Origin: Nibribacter ruber
Lineage (GTDB): Bacteria > Bacteroidota > Bacteroidia > Cytophagales > Hymenobacteraceae
Direction of reading: 5' to 3'
Assembly: GCF_009913235.1 (NCBI RefSeq)
Contig: NZ_CP047897.1
Span: forward strand, 2,665,001 to 2,729,000
Length of the DNA stretch: 64,000 nt
Part shown: in pieces, positions 18,162 to 27,542 of the stretch
Layout: every line of letters starts with the position of its first letter
Numbering within the stretch: the stretch's first letter is position 1
Program-made: the position numbers and the translations under genes
Notes under the pieces: generated by a model
Database searches by the model: none
Told to the model about the DNA's origin: nothing
What the model saw: only the letters and a program-made list of their open reading frames with translations

Positions 18162-18203
18162 TAAGGATTGAGGCCTTGGTAGTATCCATGACCTCAATCC
18201 TTA
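18162..18203 (+). terminator. Hairpin terminator after Csp copy 1
   Basis: Arms TAAGGATTGAGG (18162-18173) and CCTCAATCCTTA (18192-18203) are exact complements with an 18-base loop, followed by TTTTT. It lies 13 bases after the Csp stop codon and fits intrinsic termination of the plus-strand transcript. Confidence 0.7.
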
Positions 18204-18279
18204 TTTTTGGTCTTATATTGGGAAGATTCTACAAAATGGCTCCATCTTATTTTTTAGCTGACTCATTTTGCCATCTCAC

Positions 18280-18948
18280 TTATTGCCGATGCTCCTTCAG
18301 CCAGGCGTCTAGTTTCCGCTTTTCATTTTGCTGCTCATCCATGATTTTTTGAGCCATGTCTTTTATTTCCGGAGTCTTCGCCTGAGGCAGATAAACTTTT
18401 ACCATGTCAATTCCACTTTGGTGGTGCATGCTCATAAGGCTCGCAAAATGATGGTCTGTGGTGCCAGCCATATTATGGTTCATTTCGGCCATCATGCTTT
18501 TCATAGGCTGCGTCATCTTCATAGTGGCAGCAGTATCACCCGTAGCAGATTGGTTGTTTTGAACAAAATCTCTTAATTTGTCCTGTTCCTCTTTTTGCTT
18601 CGGAGGGCTCTTTTTAGCCATATTGACGAGCATTGTATCACTCCCACTGCTTTCCTCTTCCTGGGCCATCTTGATTGCTCCTTCGTGGTGGGTAGCCATT
18701 AAATTGGCAAAATCCACATCCGGATTTCCGGTCATTTTGACTTTCTGCATTGCCGACATATTCTCGTGCATCAGGTCCATCATCTCATTTGACTTCCCAG
18801 CTTCCATGTTGTGTTCGGAATGGTCTTCTGTTTTCTCCATATCAGAGGCCACTTCCGTTTCGCCGGAGTTGCGACTACAGGCGGTAAAGAACAAGGAAGC
18901 CCCGCAAAGCATTGCCACCCACTTAGGATTAAACTTGTTGTTTTTCAT
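18280..18948 (-). CDS. DUF305 lipoprotein with two repeats
   Basis: 222 residues, lipoprotein signal (MLCGASLFFTAC). Two DUF305 (ferritin-like) units are present, each with the paired-His helix: LMATHHEGAIKMAQEE and LMSMHHQSGIDMVKVY. A Met/His-rich linker (EHNMEAGKSNEMMDLMHENM) lies at the N-terminus. DUF305 proteins occur widely in copper clusters of Bacteroidota and are presumed periplasmic metal binders; no enzymatic role is known. It is transcribed against the Csp gene, ending about 77 bases from the Csp terminator. A related plus-strand protein is at 20884. Confidence 0.85.
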   Translation of the reverse strand: MKNNKFNPKWVAMLCGASLFFTACSRNSGETEVASDMEKTEDHSEHNMEAGKSNEMMDLMHENMSAMQKVKMTGNPDVDFANLMATHHEGAIKMAQEEESSGSDTMLVNMAKKSPPKQKEEQDKLRDFVQNNQSATGDTAATMKMTQPMKSMMAEMNHNMAGTTDHHFASLMSMHHQSGIDMVKVYLPQAKTPEIKDMAQKIMDEQQNEKRKLDAWLKEHRQ

Positions 18949-19170
18949 AGTTATTTTTAAAGATTAAAAAGTAAATCTCATGGAAGGAAAAAGACATATT
19001 GCTGAAAAAACTGGGGTAATTGTCATGTATAAGCTTACTTATCGTTGAAGCAGTTTTAACTTTATGAAGATCTTACCCTAGGACATAATTTTCTTTCTCA
19101 ACTTCGGTTCAATATAGTCCTGTTGGAGATTGTGTCAGTAGAAACCATCAGAACATCATTTGGGAATAAA

Positions 19171-19626
19171 TTATTCTTCATCCATTCTTTTTAAGATAGC
19201 CTTCATTTCAGTGATTTCCTTCACTTGGGACTTGATGATTCCGTCAGCAAGTTTTTTCAATTCAGGGTCACTGATATTAGCTTTCTGGCTAACCATTATG
19301 GCGGAAGAGTGATGAGGAATCATTGCCTTCATGTATTGCTCGTCCGCGACTAAGACTTGGTTTCTTAAAAAGAACAGGGCCCCAATAAACACTATAGCGC
19401 TTGATGCATAAATTGCCATGTTTAACTTTTTATCTTCATACATGTTCCGCATCATCAATAACATTACTACGGCCATAGGCGCTACCATCAATAAGGTAGT
19501 ATAGACCCTTGTGGCACTTAGATAAACATGTTCAACTTGGTCTACATTTAAGAACATTACTGCGTACATGATTACAAACGATACTGTTAGCATGTAAAGG
19601 AACTTCTTGTAATGGTTGTTTTTCAT
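19171..19626 (-). CDS. DUF305 membrane protein
   Basis: 151 residues: three hydrophobic helices (LYMLTVSFVIMYAVMFL, LLMVAPMAVVMLLMM, IYASSAIVFIGALFFL), then a single DUF305 unit with QYMKAMIPHHSSAIMVSQKA and a charged C-terminal helix. The His pair would face the periplasm. It is related to the lipoprotein DUF305 proteins on both sides but anchored by helices. It begins about 590 bases from the second Csp gene on the other strand. Metal binding is inferred from the family and from the copper neighbourhood. Confidence 0.8.
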   Translation of the reverse strand: MKNNHYKKFLYMLTVSFVIMYAVMFLNVDQVEHVYLSATRVYTTLLMVAPMAVVMLLMMRNMYEDKKLNMAIYASSAIVFIGALFFLRNQVLVADEQYMKAMIPHHSSAIMVSQKANISDPELKKLADGIIKSQVKEITEMKAILKRMDEE

Positions 19627-20220
19627 TTGGAGTAGTTGTTTCTAGCCTAAATCTTGAAAGGGTTTACCCATTTCATAATAGCATCTATTCACATAAAGCT
19701 AATCGAAGCCTTATATATTAGAATACAGCTATATCCTTTGGATAAGCGTTTTATACGAAGTACTCGGAGACTAGTTATTTAGAGCAGACAGGGCCAAAAT
19801 ACAGCAATTTTGGTTTCCTGGCCAATAAGAGCCTATGAATAGCGAGATGTGAGATAACCGCCATTTTAACTCCCCTTATTATGTCAGTATTTTCTTAAAT
19901 TATACAAATACTATCTTCGACCAATTTAGTATTAGAAGCTACCTGGGTAACAGTCGGTGTCACTTTACTTTATAAGAGACGCTCCTTCTAATCAGTTTAA
20001 CAGGCTTACGTATCATATGGCTACTGTGCCCCTGCAAATGCATAAAGTATTAGAAGGCGTAGCATTTTCCGACGGCGCGGCCATGACTGTAAAGATTGCT
20101 CGAAAAGGATACCAATACCAAATTATATAAATCTAATCAAGGATAATTTATAACATATATTCTTCTAAAGGGTAAAACTCATAGAGTTTACAAAATTTAA
20201 TAACCTAACTGCTTACTAAC
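19627..20220. other. Intergenic region between DUF305 and Csp copy 2
   Basis: About 590 AT-rich bases between divergent genes. Apart from one 37-codon frame at 20017-20130, I see no gene, no strong hairpin and no known element. It must hold the upstream signals of both the minus-strand DUF305 gene and the plus-strand Csp gene. Confidence 0.5.
20017..20130 (+). CDS. Very short frame, possible gene remnant
   Basis: ATG at 20017 to TAA at 20130, 37 residues: MATVPLQMHKVLEGVAFSDG then AAMTVKIARKGYQYQII. It has a more normal residue mix than the AT-rich surroundings would give by chance. It may be the end of a decayed gene or chance. I recognise no family and would not treat it as a confirmed gene. 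Confidence 0.2.
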   Translation: MATVPLQMHKVLEGVAFSDGAAMTVKIARKGYQYQII

Positions 20221-20550
20221 ATGCACAATTCTCAATATCAATCCGTTATACAAGCCCTTAATGCTTGTGCTGCTGCCTGTGACCATTGTTACGATGCCTG
20301 TTTACAGGAGCAGGATGTTAAAATGATGGCGCGTTGTATTCGCCTGGACCGAGATTGCTCCGACATCTGTAAGCTTACCTCCAGCGCACTGGCTCGCAAT
20401 TCAGAGGTGGCCAAAACACTGTTGCAGGCCTGTGCCGACATCTGCCGGGAATGTGGAATCGAATGCGCAAATCATAAGCAGATGCAGCATTGCTTAGAAT
20501 GTGCAGAGGCATGCAAAGTATGTGAAGAAGCCTGCAGGAGCGTATTGTAA
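20221..20550 (+). CDS. Four-helix-bundle copper storage protein (Csp), copy 2
   Basis: 109 residues, also with 16 Cys in the Csp/DUF326 pattern (NACAAACDHCYDAC, ARCIRLDRDCSDIC, CLECAEACKVCEEAC). It differs from copy 1 at only some non-Cys positions and one missing N-terminal residue, so the two are recent paralogues. There is no signal peptide, so cytosolic Cu(I) storage is likely. A strong terminator at 20565-20615 follows. Two DUF305 genes lie between the copies, which suggests duplication of a larger block or separate gain. Confidence 0.9.
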   Translation: MHNSQYQSVIQALNACAAACDHCYDACLQEQDVKMMARCIRLDRDCSDICKLTSSALARNSEVAKTLLQACADICRECGIECANHKQMQHCLECAEACKVCEEACRSVL

Positions 20551-20564
20551 CTTAAAATAACAAC

Positions 20565-20615
20565 AAAAAAGGGATGTAAACAGGCAATAGAACGGCCTGT
20601 TTACATCCCTTTTTT
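20565..20615 (+). terminator. Strong hairpin terminator after Csp copy 2
   Basis: A 21-bp perfect stem (20565-20585 with 20595-20615; core GGGATGTAAACAGGC) with a 9-base loop, ending in a T-run on the plus strand and mirrored by an A-run, so it could stop transcripts from both sides. It starts 14 bases after the Csp stop. Confidence 0.85.
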
Positions 20616-20883
20616 GTTAAAACCCATTTCTTCAAAAAGTGCAGAATATTTATTCTAGATTCAATTTTAAGGTTATTTTGGCCTTTTCCAGAAAGACCTT
20701 ATGCCTTTAAATATTGTATCTGATAATTATTATGCAAATATGACATGTTACTTCAAAAGCTAATAAAAGGTATTGGGTAACCATCCTAATGCTACTTTAA
20801 ATATATAAAACTAATCCTTAATTGTGCAAAACTAATCATGAAGGCATAAGTAAGATAATAGTGTTTTAACTTATAAATCAACT

Positions 20884-21513
20884 ATGAAAAAATTACTATC
20901 CTTTCGATTGGGTTTGGTACTTCTTTCCGCCTCAGTGCTTTTAACCTCTTGTGATGATGAAGATGAAGGGCTTGCGATTCAACCGCATGACCAAAATGCA
21001 ATGATGTCTATTATGCATAGCATGATGGATAAAATGGAAGCTATGTCCATGAACGAAGACCCTGACATTACCTTTGCCCGAATGATGATTATGCACCACC
21101 AGGGAGCCATTGACATGTCAAATGAGGAATTAAGTACTGGAGATGACGCGGCCATAAAAGCCATGGCTCAGAAGATAAAGGACGAACAGCAAAAAGAAAT
21201 AGCGGAATTACAGGCTTTTATTAGCTCTTATCAACCTGACCAGCCAGCCGACAACACTTTTAATATGGAGCTGATGAGTTCTATGGAAAAATCTGGTAAG
21301 CAGAGCGACCTCCAGGTATTGACCGGCGACACAGACCAGGACTTTGCCCAACTAATGATTGTACACCACCAATCCGCTATTGAGAACTCCAGGTCTGTAA
21401 TGGAGCACGGCACCAGCGCCGCAATCAAAGAAATGGCACATAAGATGATTAATGCTCAGATGGCGGAGATTCAGGAATTGCAAGAATGGCTATTGGCTAA
21501 TAAAAGCTACTAA
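20884..21513 (+). CDS. DUF305 lipoprotein with two repeats, copy 3
   Basis: 209 residues, lipoprotein signal (LLSASVLLTSC). Two DUF305 helices with His pairs: ARMMIMHHQGAIDMSNEE and LMIVHHQSAIENSRSV, with Met-rich segments (MMSIMHSMMDKMEAMSM). It has the same plan as the minus-strand copy at 18280 but a different sequence. A periplasmic metal-binding role is inferred. It is followed by a clear terminator and then the multicopper oxidase gene. Confidence 0.85.
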   Translation: MKKLLSFRLGLVLLSASVLLTSCDDEDEGLAIQPHDQNAMMSIMHSMMDKMEAMSMNEDPDITFARMMIMHHQGAIDMSNEELSTGDDAAIKAMAQKIKDEQQKEIAELQAFISSYQPDQPADNTFNMELMSSMEKSGKQSDLQVLTGDTDQDFAQLMIVHHQSAIENSRSVMEHGTSAAIKEMAHKMINAQMAEIQELQEWLLANKSY

Positions 21514-21527
21514 CGTTTAATCTGATT

Positions 21528-21565
21528 AAAAAAACGTCTCCGCCCTAAAGCAGAGACGTTTTTTT
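21528..21565 (+). terminator. Hairpin terminator after DUF305
   Basis: Arms 21528-21540 and 21553-21565 (AAAAAAACGTCTC and its complement) with a 12-base loop and a seven-T run. It separates the DUF305 transcript from the oxidase gene 26 bases downstream. Confidence 0.8.
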
Positions 21566-21590
21566 ATATAAATTTTGTAAGGACCTGAAT

Positions 21591-23894
21591 ATGAAAAAAC
21601 TCACTCCCCTGGTTGTAGCACTGGTTATACTACTTTTAATGTTTGGAAAAGAGGCGACTGCCCAAACTGATACCGTTATTTACCACATCTCCATAAGCCA
21701 GAAAAATGTAAAGATTGCGGGTAAAGAGAGTACGGGAATGACTATAAACGGCACTATTCCAGGACCTACGTTGCGGTTTCCTGAGGGTGGCTACGCTGTA
21801 ATATACGTCAAGAATGAGATGGATGTGGAAACATCCGTGCATTGGCATGGCTTGCTGCTGCCTAATTTCCAGGATGGTGTTCCTTACCTGACCACACCTC
21901 CCATTGAACCGGGCAAAACCCTTAAATATGAGTTTGCCTTAAGGCATGCGGGCACCTATTGGTACCACTCCCACACCGGCCTGCAGGAACAGTCTGGCGT
22001 ATATGGTTCCATTGTTATAGAACCCAAAGAGAAAACGTTGGACTACGCCCGAGACTTTGTCGTGGTTCTGTCTGACTGGACTTATGAGAAGCCAAAGAAT
22101 GTCTTGAAGAACCTGAAACGCGGGCTAGAGATCTATGACATACAGAAAGGTACGTCAACCCCGCTGGGCATGGTCATAGCAAGGGGAGCCTTGGGGGCAC
22201 AGCTTAATTTCTGGAGACAACGCATGGAGGGGGCCGATATAGCCGATATTTACTACCCCGCTTTCCTTACCAACGGTCAACCTGTGCAGGATTACCCGGA
22301 GTTTACACCGGGCGAGAAAGTCAGGCTACGCATCATAAATGCCGCCGCCTCCAGCCAATTCTGGCTGACCTTCGGCGGAGAGGAACCGCTGTTGGTAGCC
22401 GCCGATGGTTTGGATGTAGTGCCTGTGCAACAGAACAAAACGTTTATTGCCGTAGCTGAAACCTATGATTTCATTGTCACCATTCCACAAAACGGTAAAA
22501 TGGAGGTAAGGGCTACCGTGCAGGATGGCTCCGGCCAAACAAGCGCCTTTTTCGGGCAAGGCAATACCCTTAGCGCGCCAGATGTGCCCCGGCCAGATAA
22601 AGTGGCCATTATGCAGCAAATGGCCGGGATGAAGATGAAAATGGGGGCCCCTGCCTCCAAATTTAATCCGGGAAAGGAAGAGCCTGTTGAAATGATGAAC
22701 AAGTGGGGGATGCAGATGGAAGGAGAGATGGGCATGGGGCAAATGGGCGGAATGGACCACTCCGGAATGATCCATGGGATGAATGATGCATCCATGAAAA
22801 AATCGGGAAAAAGCCCGGGAATGCCTATGGCAGGGAAGGGGCAGGAAAGTAGCGGGCAAGGCATGGGCATGTTCGCTGAATACAACTATGACTACTTAAA
22901 ATCGCCGGAGAAAACAGATTTCCCGACTGATAAACCGGTTAAAGAAATGGTGCTGAACCTAACCGGTAACATGGTGCGCTACATTTGGAGCCTGAACGGA
23001 GTGCCATTAAATGAAGCGGATAAAATAAAAATCAACAAAGGCGAAGTAACGCGCATTATCCTTAACAACCTGACCATGATGCACCACCCCATGCACTTGC
23101 ACGGGCATTTTTTCAGGGTTATCAACGGGAACGGGGAATATTCCCCTCTGAAGCATACCGTAAACGTGGCTCCCATGCAAAAGGTAGTCATTGAGTTTGA
23201 TGCCAATGAATACGGCGACTGGTTCTTCCACTGCCATGTCCTGTACCACATGGACGCGGGCATGGCACGGGTCTTTAGTTACGGTACCCCCAGGGACGAA
23301 AGGCTGGAACGCTATCCTCTCTCTATTCTCACAAACAAAAGCAATCATTTTTTTACCTGGGGTGTCGTTGACGCAGCCTCCCACATGACTGAACTCAACC
23401 TAGTGTCCTCCAACATAAGGAACCAGTTTGCTTTAAGCGCAGAATACGGTTGGAATAGAAATCTGGAAGCAGAATTTACCTACGGGCGGTTCCTGTATGA
23501 CTACCTAAGTATTTTCGGTGGCGTCAACGTGGAAAACGAAGAGGACAATAGCCTTGACGAGATACAGCCCACGGCCATAGTAGGCTTCAGGTACCTTACT
23601 CCGTACCTTTTTAATCTTGACGTTCGGATTGACAACAAACTCCGTCCCCAGGTAAGTTTAGCTCGGGAGGTACTTGTATTCCCCCGGACTTTCCTGTTCG
23701 GGGAGTTTGAATACCAAGCTGACTTTGGTTGGGTAAAAGATACGTCAGAGGGCAGTGTAAGCAGCGGTGCGGGTTACACGAGGGAAATAGTCTGGAGGGT
23801 AGGCTCTGAATATCTTATCTCCAAAACCTTCTCGCTTATGGCAAACTATGATAACAGGTTTGGTGCGGGAGGAGGATTGACCGTAAGGTTTTAA
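21591..23894 (+). CDS. Multicopper oxidase with C-terminal CopB-like extension
   Basis: 767 residues with a signal peptide (LVVALVILLLMFGKEATA, then Q). Residues 25-575 hold the cupredoxin domains with all copper motifs: HWHG (84-87), HSHTG, HPMHLHGH, and HCHVLYHMDAGM (547-558), which supplies the type-1 and trinuclear ligands. Between domains is a Met/His-rich insert (GEMGMGQMGGMDHSGMIHGM) like the Met-rich segment of CueO and CopA. It probably oxidises Cu(I) to Cu(II) in the periplasm. Residues about 590-767 are extra, rich in alternating aromatic and polar residues and ending in GGLTVRF, resembling the CopB outer-membrane barrel domain. The fusion would unite a CopA oxidase and a CopB barrel. 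The oxidase assignment is firm; the C-terminal assignment is moderate. Confidence 0.85.
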   Translation: MKKLTPLVVALVILLLMFGKEATAQTDTVIYHISISQKNVKIAGKESTGMTINGTIPGPTLRFPEGGYAVIYVKNEMDVETSVHWHGLLLPNFQDGVPYLTTPPIEPGKTLKYEFALRHAGTYWYHSHTGLQEQSGVYGSIVIEPKEKTLDYARDFVVVLSDWTYEKPKNVLKNLKRGLEIYDIQKGTSTPLGMVIARGALGAQLNFWRQRMEGADIADIYYPAFLTNGQPVQDYPEFTPGEKVRLRIINAAASSQFWLTFGGEEPLLVAADGLDVVPVQQNKTFIAVAETYDFIVTIPQNGKMEVRATVQDGSGQTSAFFGQGNTLSAPDVPRPDKVAIMQQMAGMKMKMGAPASKFNPGKEEPVEMMNKWGMQMEGEMGMGQMGGMDHSGMIHGMNDASMKKSGKSPGMPMAGKGQESSGQGMGMFAEYNYDYLKSPEKTDFPTDKPVKEMVLNLTGNMVRYIWSLNGVPLNEADKIKINKGEVTRIILNNLTMMHHPMHLHGHFFRVINGNGEYSPLKHTVNVAPMQKVVIEFDANEYGDWFFHCHVLYHMDAGMARVFSYGTPRDERLERYPLSILTNKSNHFFTWGVVDAASHMTELNLVSSNIRNQFALSAEYGWNRNLEAEFTYGRFLYDYLSIFGGVNVENEEDNSLDEIQPTAIVGFRYLTPYLFNLDVRIDNKLRPQVSLAREVLVFPRTFLFGEFEYQADFGWVKDTSEGSVSSGAGYTREIVWRVGSEYLISKTFSLMANYDNRFGAGGGLTVRF

Positions 23895-24025
23895 AGGGAC
23901 AGGCTTTAGCGTCTATACCGCAGTTTATAGGGAAACTATAGTGGCTGTACACAAAGACAACAATAGTCAATCGGCGGTTTCAGATGAACAAAATAGTATA
24001 ACGCTTTTTTAAAATTATGTCACAC

Positions 24026-24050
24026 AATACCCTAAGTCAAGGGGTATTTT
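24026..24050 (+). terminator. Possible weak terminator upstream of copZ
   Basis: Imperfect hairpin (AATACCCT, then AGGGGTATT in the other arm) followed by TTTT. It may end the oxidase transcript 130 bases downstream of its stop. The pairing has a bulge, so this is tentative. Confidence 0.35.
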
Positions 24051-24127
24051 TATGATAGAAAGCTAAGTGCTTACATGAGTACTTAGGCATAGGACTTAAT
24101 TGATAACCAAAAAATAGTTGAAACATT

Positions 24128-24340
24128 ATGGAAACTCTGAAATTTAAAACCGATATCAAATGCGGTGGATGTGTAGCCACTGTTACCCCCTTCCTGAACA
24201 GTGAAAAAAGTGTGGAGAAGTGGCAAGTAGACACTAATAATCCTGATAAAATTTTAACTGTCGAAGGAAGTACCGTGAGCGAGGAGGAAGTAGTAGAGGC
24301 GGTTGAGAAAGCTGGCTTTAAAATAGAACCACTTCAATAG
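24128..24340 (+). CDS. copZ: HMA-domain copper chaperone, CopZ-like
   Basis: 70 residues, a single heavy-metal-associated domain: METLKFKTDIKCGGCVATVT with CxxC at C12/C15, and VEAVEKAGFKIEPL at the end, the typical beta-alpha-beta-beta-alpha-beta layout. It likely shuttles Cu(I) in the cytosol. It stands just before the CopB-type ATPase gene but is separated from it by a terminator. The ATPase itself lacks an N-terminal HMA domain, so this chaperone could serve in its place. Confidence 0.85.
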   Translation: METLKFKTDIKCGGCVATVTPFLNSEKSVEKWQVDTNNPDKILTVEGSTVSEEEVVEAVEKAGFKIEPLQ

Positions 24341-24351
24341 AAGTGCAGAAA

Positions 24352-24382
24352 AAAAGGGGTAATCTTTAAAGTTACCCCTTTT
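24352..24382 (+). terminator. Hairpin terminator after copZ
   Basis: Arms AAAAGGGGTAA (24352-24362) and TTACCCCTTTT (24372-24382) with a loop that can itself pair (CTTTAAAG). It lies 11 bases after the copZ stop, so copZ can be a separate short transcript, with read-through or a second promoter for copB. Confidence 0.8.
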
Positions 24383-24417
24383 ATATTCCGAATCTTCCTG
24401 AATTAAACCCGTAAACT

Positions 24418-26526
24418 ATGGACCACTCCCACCATAACCACCATCCAAACAACGAAAGGAATTCTAAAGACACCGAAGTAGCGGATAAAATAGTCGAGAA
24501 AACCTTGCATGCCCATAACCGGGCAATACCTGACGAGGAACAGCACCCTTCTGGGCACGGGGAGCACGGACACGATCACCATACTATGATGATTGATGAC
24601 TTCAGGCGCAGGTTCTGGGTCTCCCTGCTACTGTCATTGCCGGTAATCATCCTCAGCCCGATGGTGCAGCACATCCTAGGGTACCGCTTGGAGATACCAT
24701 TCGGCATGTCTATCGCCTTTGTCCTTTCCTCTGTCATATTCTTCTACGGGGGGTGGCCCTTCCTAACAGGGCTGTGGCAGGAGATGAAAAAGGGAGCCCC
24801 TGGGATGATGACCCTCATCGCGATAGCAATAACGGTGGCCTATCTTTACAGCACCGCCATAGTGTTTGGCTTGGAAGGCATGGACTTCTTCTGGGAGCTG
24901 GCAACCCTCATCGTGATCATGCTCCTAGGGCATTGGATAGAGATGAAATCGGTTTTGGGTGCCTCACGCGCCTTGGAATTATTGGTTAGCCTCATGCCCT
25001 CTGAGGCACATGTGATAAGAGAAGGCGAAACAGTGAACATTGGAGTGGGCGCCTTGCAGAAGGGTGACCTGATCCTGATAAAGCCAGGGGAAAAAGTGCC
25101 GGCTGACGGACTTGTCGAAGAGGGGGAAAGCTATCTGGATGAAAGCATGCTCACCGGCGAGAGCAAGCCGGTGCAAAAGAAGTTGGATGACAGGGTAATA
25201 GGAGGCTCCTTAAACGGCAATGGCTCATTGAAAGTAAGGGTGCAGGGCACTGGGGAGGAGGGATACCTGAAGAAGGTGATAAATCTGGTACAGGAAGCCC
25301 AGAAAACTAAATCAGATACGCAGCATTTGGCGGATAAGGCAGCCCGTTGGTTGACATATATCGCCCTCATTTCTGGTTTTGCCACGTTCGCTGTCTGGCT
25401 GCTGCTTGGAGAGGATTTGGCTTTCGCCTTAGAGCGGATGGTGACGGTGATGGTGATCTCATGTCCACATGCCCTAGGCCTGGCGGTGCCGTTGGTTGTG
25501 GCCATCTCCACTGCTATCTCAGCTAAAAACGGTTTGTTGATCCGGAACCGTACCGCATTTGAGAATTCAAGAAAGATCACCACCATCATATTTGATAAGA
25601 CCGGTACTCTAACGCAGGGTTCACATCAGTTGTCCAGAGTGGTTTCCCTACAGAATGCATTCCCGGAAGAAGAATTACTCCGGCTGGCGGCTGGCGTGGA
25701 GCAGAACTCAGAACACTATATCTCCCAGGGCATCCTGAAACAGGTAAAGGCTGAACAAATTTCTATACCCCACGCCGAGAACTTCAATTACCTTCCAGGG
25801 AAAGGTCTAGAGGGAACGGTAGAAGGCAAGTCTGTTAAAGTGGTAGGGCCAAGTTACTTGCAGGAGTTTAGCATCCAAACACCCCAAAGCGATGCAGAGG
25901 AGGGAGTTGAAACGGTGGTATATGTGCTAATCGATGGCATAGTCGCTGGTTTTATCAGCCTTAGAGATCAGATACGTCCAGAGTCTTCTGAGGCGATTAG
26001 GACACTCAAAGCCAGTGGCATCAAAAACCTGTTACTCACCGGTGACAATGACCGGGTCGCGAAAAGCGTCAGCGACACCTTGGGAATGGATGGGTTCCTT
26101 GCCAATGTCTTACCCCACCAAAAGCAGGAAAAGGTAAAAGAGCTACAATCCAAGGGTGAGTTTGTGGCTATGACCGGCGATGGAGTGAATGATGCCCCTG
26201 CCCTAGCCCAGGCAGATGTGGGCATAGCGGTCGGGTCTGGCACCGATGTAGCTGCCGAGACCGCTGACATTATTCTGGTGAATAGCAACCCACAAGATAT
26301 AGCTTCCCTAATCCTTTTCGGGAAAGCAACTTACCGAAAGATGATTCAGAATATCATATGGGCCACTGCTTACAATGTGGTGGCGTTGCCGTTGGCGGCG
26401 GGAGTTCTGTATAAGCAAGGCATTATGGTTTCCCCAGCGGTAGGCGCGGCTCTGATGAGTTTGAGCACGGTGATTGTCGCCTTCAACGCACAGTTATTGA
26501 AAAGACAGTTTAAGTCTATAGCATAA
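24418..26526 (+). CDS. copB: CopB-type copper P-type ATPase (CPH motif)
   Basis: 702 residues. The N-terminus is His-rich (DHSHHNHHPN, HGEHGHDHH) and has no CxxC HMA domain. The transmembrane metal site is ISCPHALGL with Cys349-Pro350-His351, the mark of CopB (P1B-3) ATPases rather than CPC types. Other motifs: TGES (LTGESKPVQ), phosphorylation Asp393 in FDKTGTLTQGS, and MTGDGVNDAPAL. It would use ATP to move Cu (or Ag) out of the cytosol into the periplasm, where the oxidase and Csp/DUF305 proteins act. It is on the same strand as copZ. No CPC-type CopA was seen in the window. Confidence 0.9.
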   Translation: MDHSHHNHHPNNERNSKDTEVADKIVEKTLHAHNRAIPDEEQHPSGHGEHGHDHHTMMIDDFRRRFWVSLLLSLPVIILSPMVQHILGYRLEIPFGMSIAFVLSSVIFFYGGWPFLTGLWQEMKKGAPGMMTLIAIAITVAYLYSTAIVFGLEGMDFFWELATLIVIMLLGHWIEMKSVLGASRALELLVSLMPSEAHVIREGETVNIGVGALQKGDLILIKPGEKVPADGLVEEGESYLDESMLTGESKPVQKKLDDRVIGGSLNGNGSLKVRVQGTGEEGYLKKVINLVQEAQKTKSDTQHLADKAARWLTYIALISGFATFAVWLLLGEDLAFALERMVTVMVISCPHALGLAVPLVVAISTAISAKNGLLIRNRTAFENSRKITTIIFDKTGTLTQGSHQLSRVVSLQNAFPEEELLRLAAGVEQNSEHYISQGILKQVKAEQISIPHAENFNYLPGKGLEGTVEGKSVKVVGPSYLQEFSIQTPQSDAEEGVETVVYVLIDGIVAGFISLRDQIRPESSEAIRTLKASGIKNLLLTGDNDRVAKSVSDTLGMDGFLANVLPHQKQEKVKELQSKGEFVAMTGDGVNDAPALAQADVGIAVGSGTDVAAETADIILVNSNPQDIASLILFGKATYRKMIQNIIWATAYNVVALPLAAGVLYKQGIMVSPAVGAALMSLSTVIVAFNAQLLKRQFKSIA

Positions 26527-26794
26527 TCTGAAGGTTTGAAGGTAATTTCTTTTTTGCTCCTTAGATTAAACTCCATATACTGAATCATCCACAATGGTTA
26601 TCAGTCTCCTAGTCTTAGTAATTAAATATATCCTCCGTTATGTGATTGCTAGAAAACCACTTGATCTCTGCCGGTTTTCAGGATGCTGTTTACCCAAAGG
26701 TTATCGCCTCTGCCGATGGCCCATATTGAGCCTTATGCTCCATGGCCACTGACCGAATGCTACCGTTAAATAGGGGAAAGCAACCAATTAACAG

Positions 26795-27421
26795 ATGAAA
26801 TCCCTTTATCCCTGCCTTCTATCGACCTTACTGCTGTCTGTAGGCTGTGACAGAAGGCCCGCCCCAGAGATCCGTGAGTCCCAGGCCGAGACCGGTTCCA
26901 ATCCAGGCGCAGCGGAAAACCCCTTCGCCATACAGGCCCAGAGTGAGCGTGACACGTTGGGGGAGAGCATCATGGCGCAGGCAACCGGGAAGGTGGGCGC
27001 CTCCCAAATCGAAATAGAGTACCACTCGCCAGCCGTCCGGGGACGGGCCATCTGGGGTAGGGTGGTCCCATACGGGCGACTGTGGGTGACGGGATCCCAT
27101 TCCGCGACCCGGCTGACGACCGACGCCCCGCTTCTATTTGGGGGAAGGGAGTTGCCGGCCGGCAGGTATGCCATCTTCACCGTCCCAGGAAAAGGGGATT
27201 GGGAGGTTGTCATTAACAGGGACTGGAACCAGCACCTAACCACCCAGTACTCAAGGAATATGGATGTCCTCAGGTTCACCGTCAAACCCATCCGCCAGAA
27301 AGCCAACCAGGAGCGCTTGCGCTATGAGGTCATTCCCTTGGGCGGTGACTCGGGCAGGGTGGCGATGAGCTGGGAGAAAGTTAGGGTAGACATACCCGTT
27401 TCCCAACCGCCCCCACAATGA
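26795..27421 (+). CDS. DUF2911 lipoprotein, copy 2
   Basis: 208 residues, lipoprotein signal (LSTLLLSVGC). It carries the same DUF2911 core as the protein at 16450: IEYHSPAVRGRAIWGRVV, LWVTGSHSATRLT, GGRELPAGRYAIFTVPGK, WNQHLTTQYS. The base composition looks richer in G and C than the copper genes just upstream, matching the Czc genes downstream, so this marks the start of a new compositional block. It has no known enzymatic role. Confidence 0.85.
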   Translation: MKSLYPCLLSTLLLSVGCDRRPAPEIRESQAETGSNPGAAENPFAIQAQSERDTLGESIMAQATGKVGASQIEIEYHSPAVRGRAIWGRVVPYGRLWVTGSHSATRLTTDAPLLFGGRELPAGRYAIFTVPGKGDWEVVINRDWNQHLTTQYSRNMDVLRFTVKPIRQKANQERLRYEVIPLGGDSGRVAMSWEKVRVDIPVSQPPPQ

Positions 27422-27542
27422 AAACGTGTTTTAGGTAGTTTAACTAAAACATGCCTTAAGCTGCGCCACCGAGTTGGTAACGTTTAGGGAGCGTATGGAG
27501 TATAAGCAAGAGTCTCCCTCAGGACTCCGTTTGACCGAGGGG

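Noticed and set aside
17817-20550. CRISPR-like array from the repeated Csp sequences
   Set aside because: The similarity is between two protein genes, not short spaced repeats; no array of regular repeats and spacers was seen anywhere in the window.
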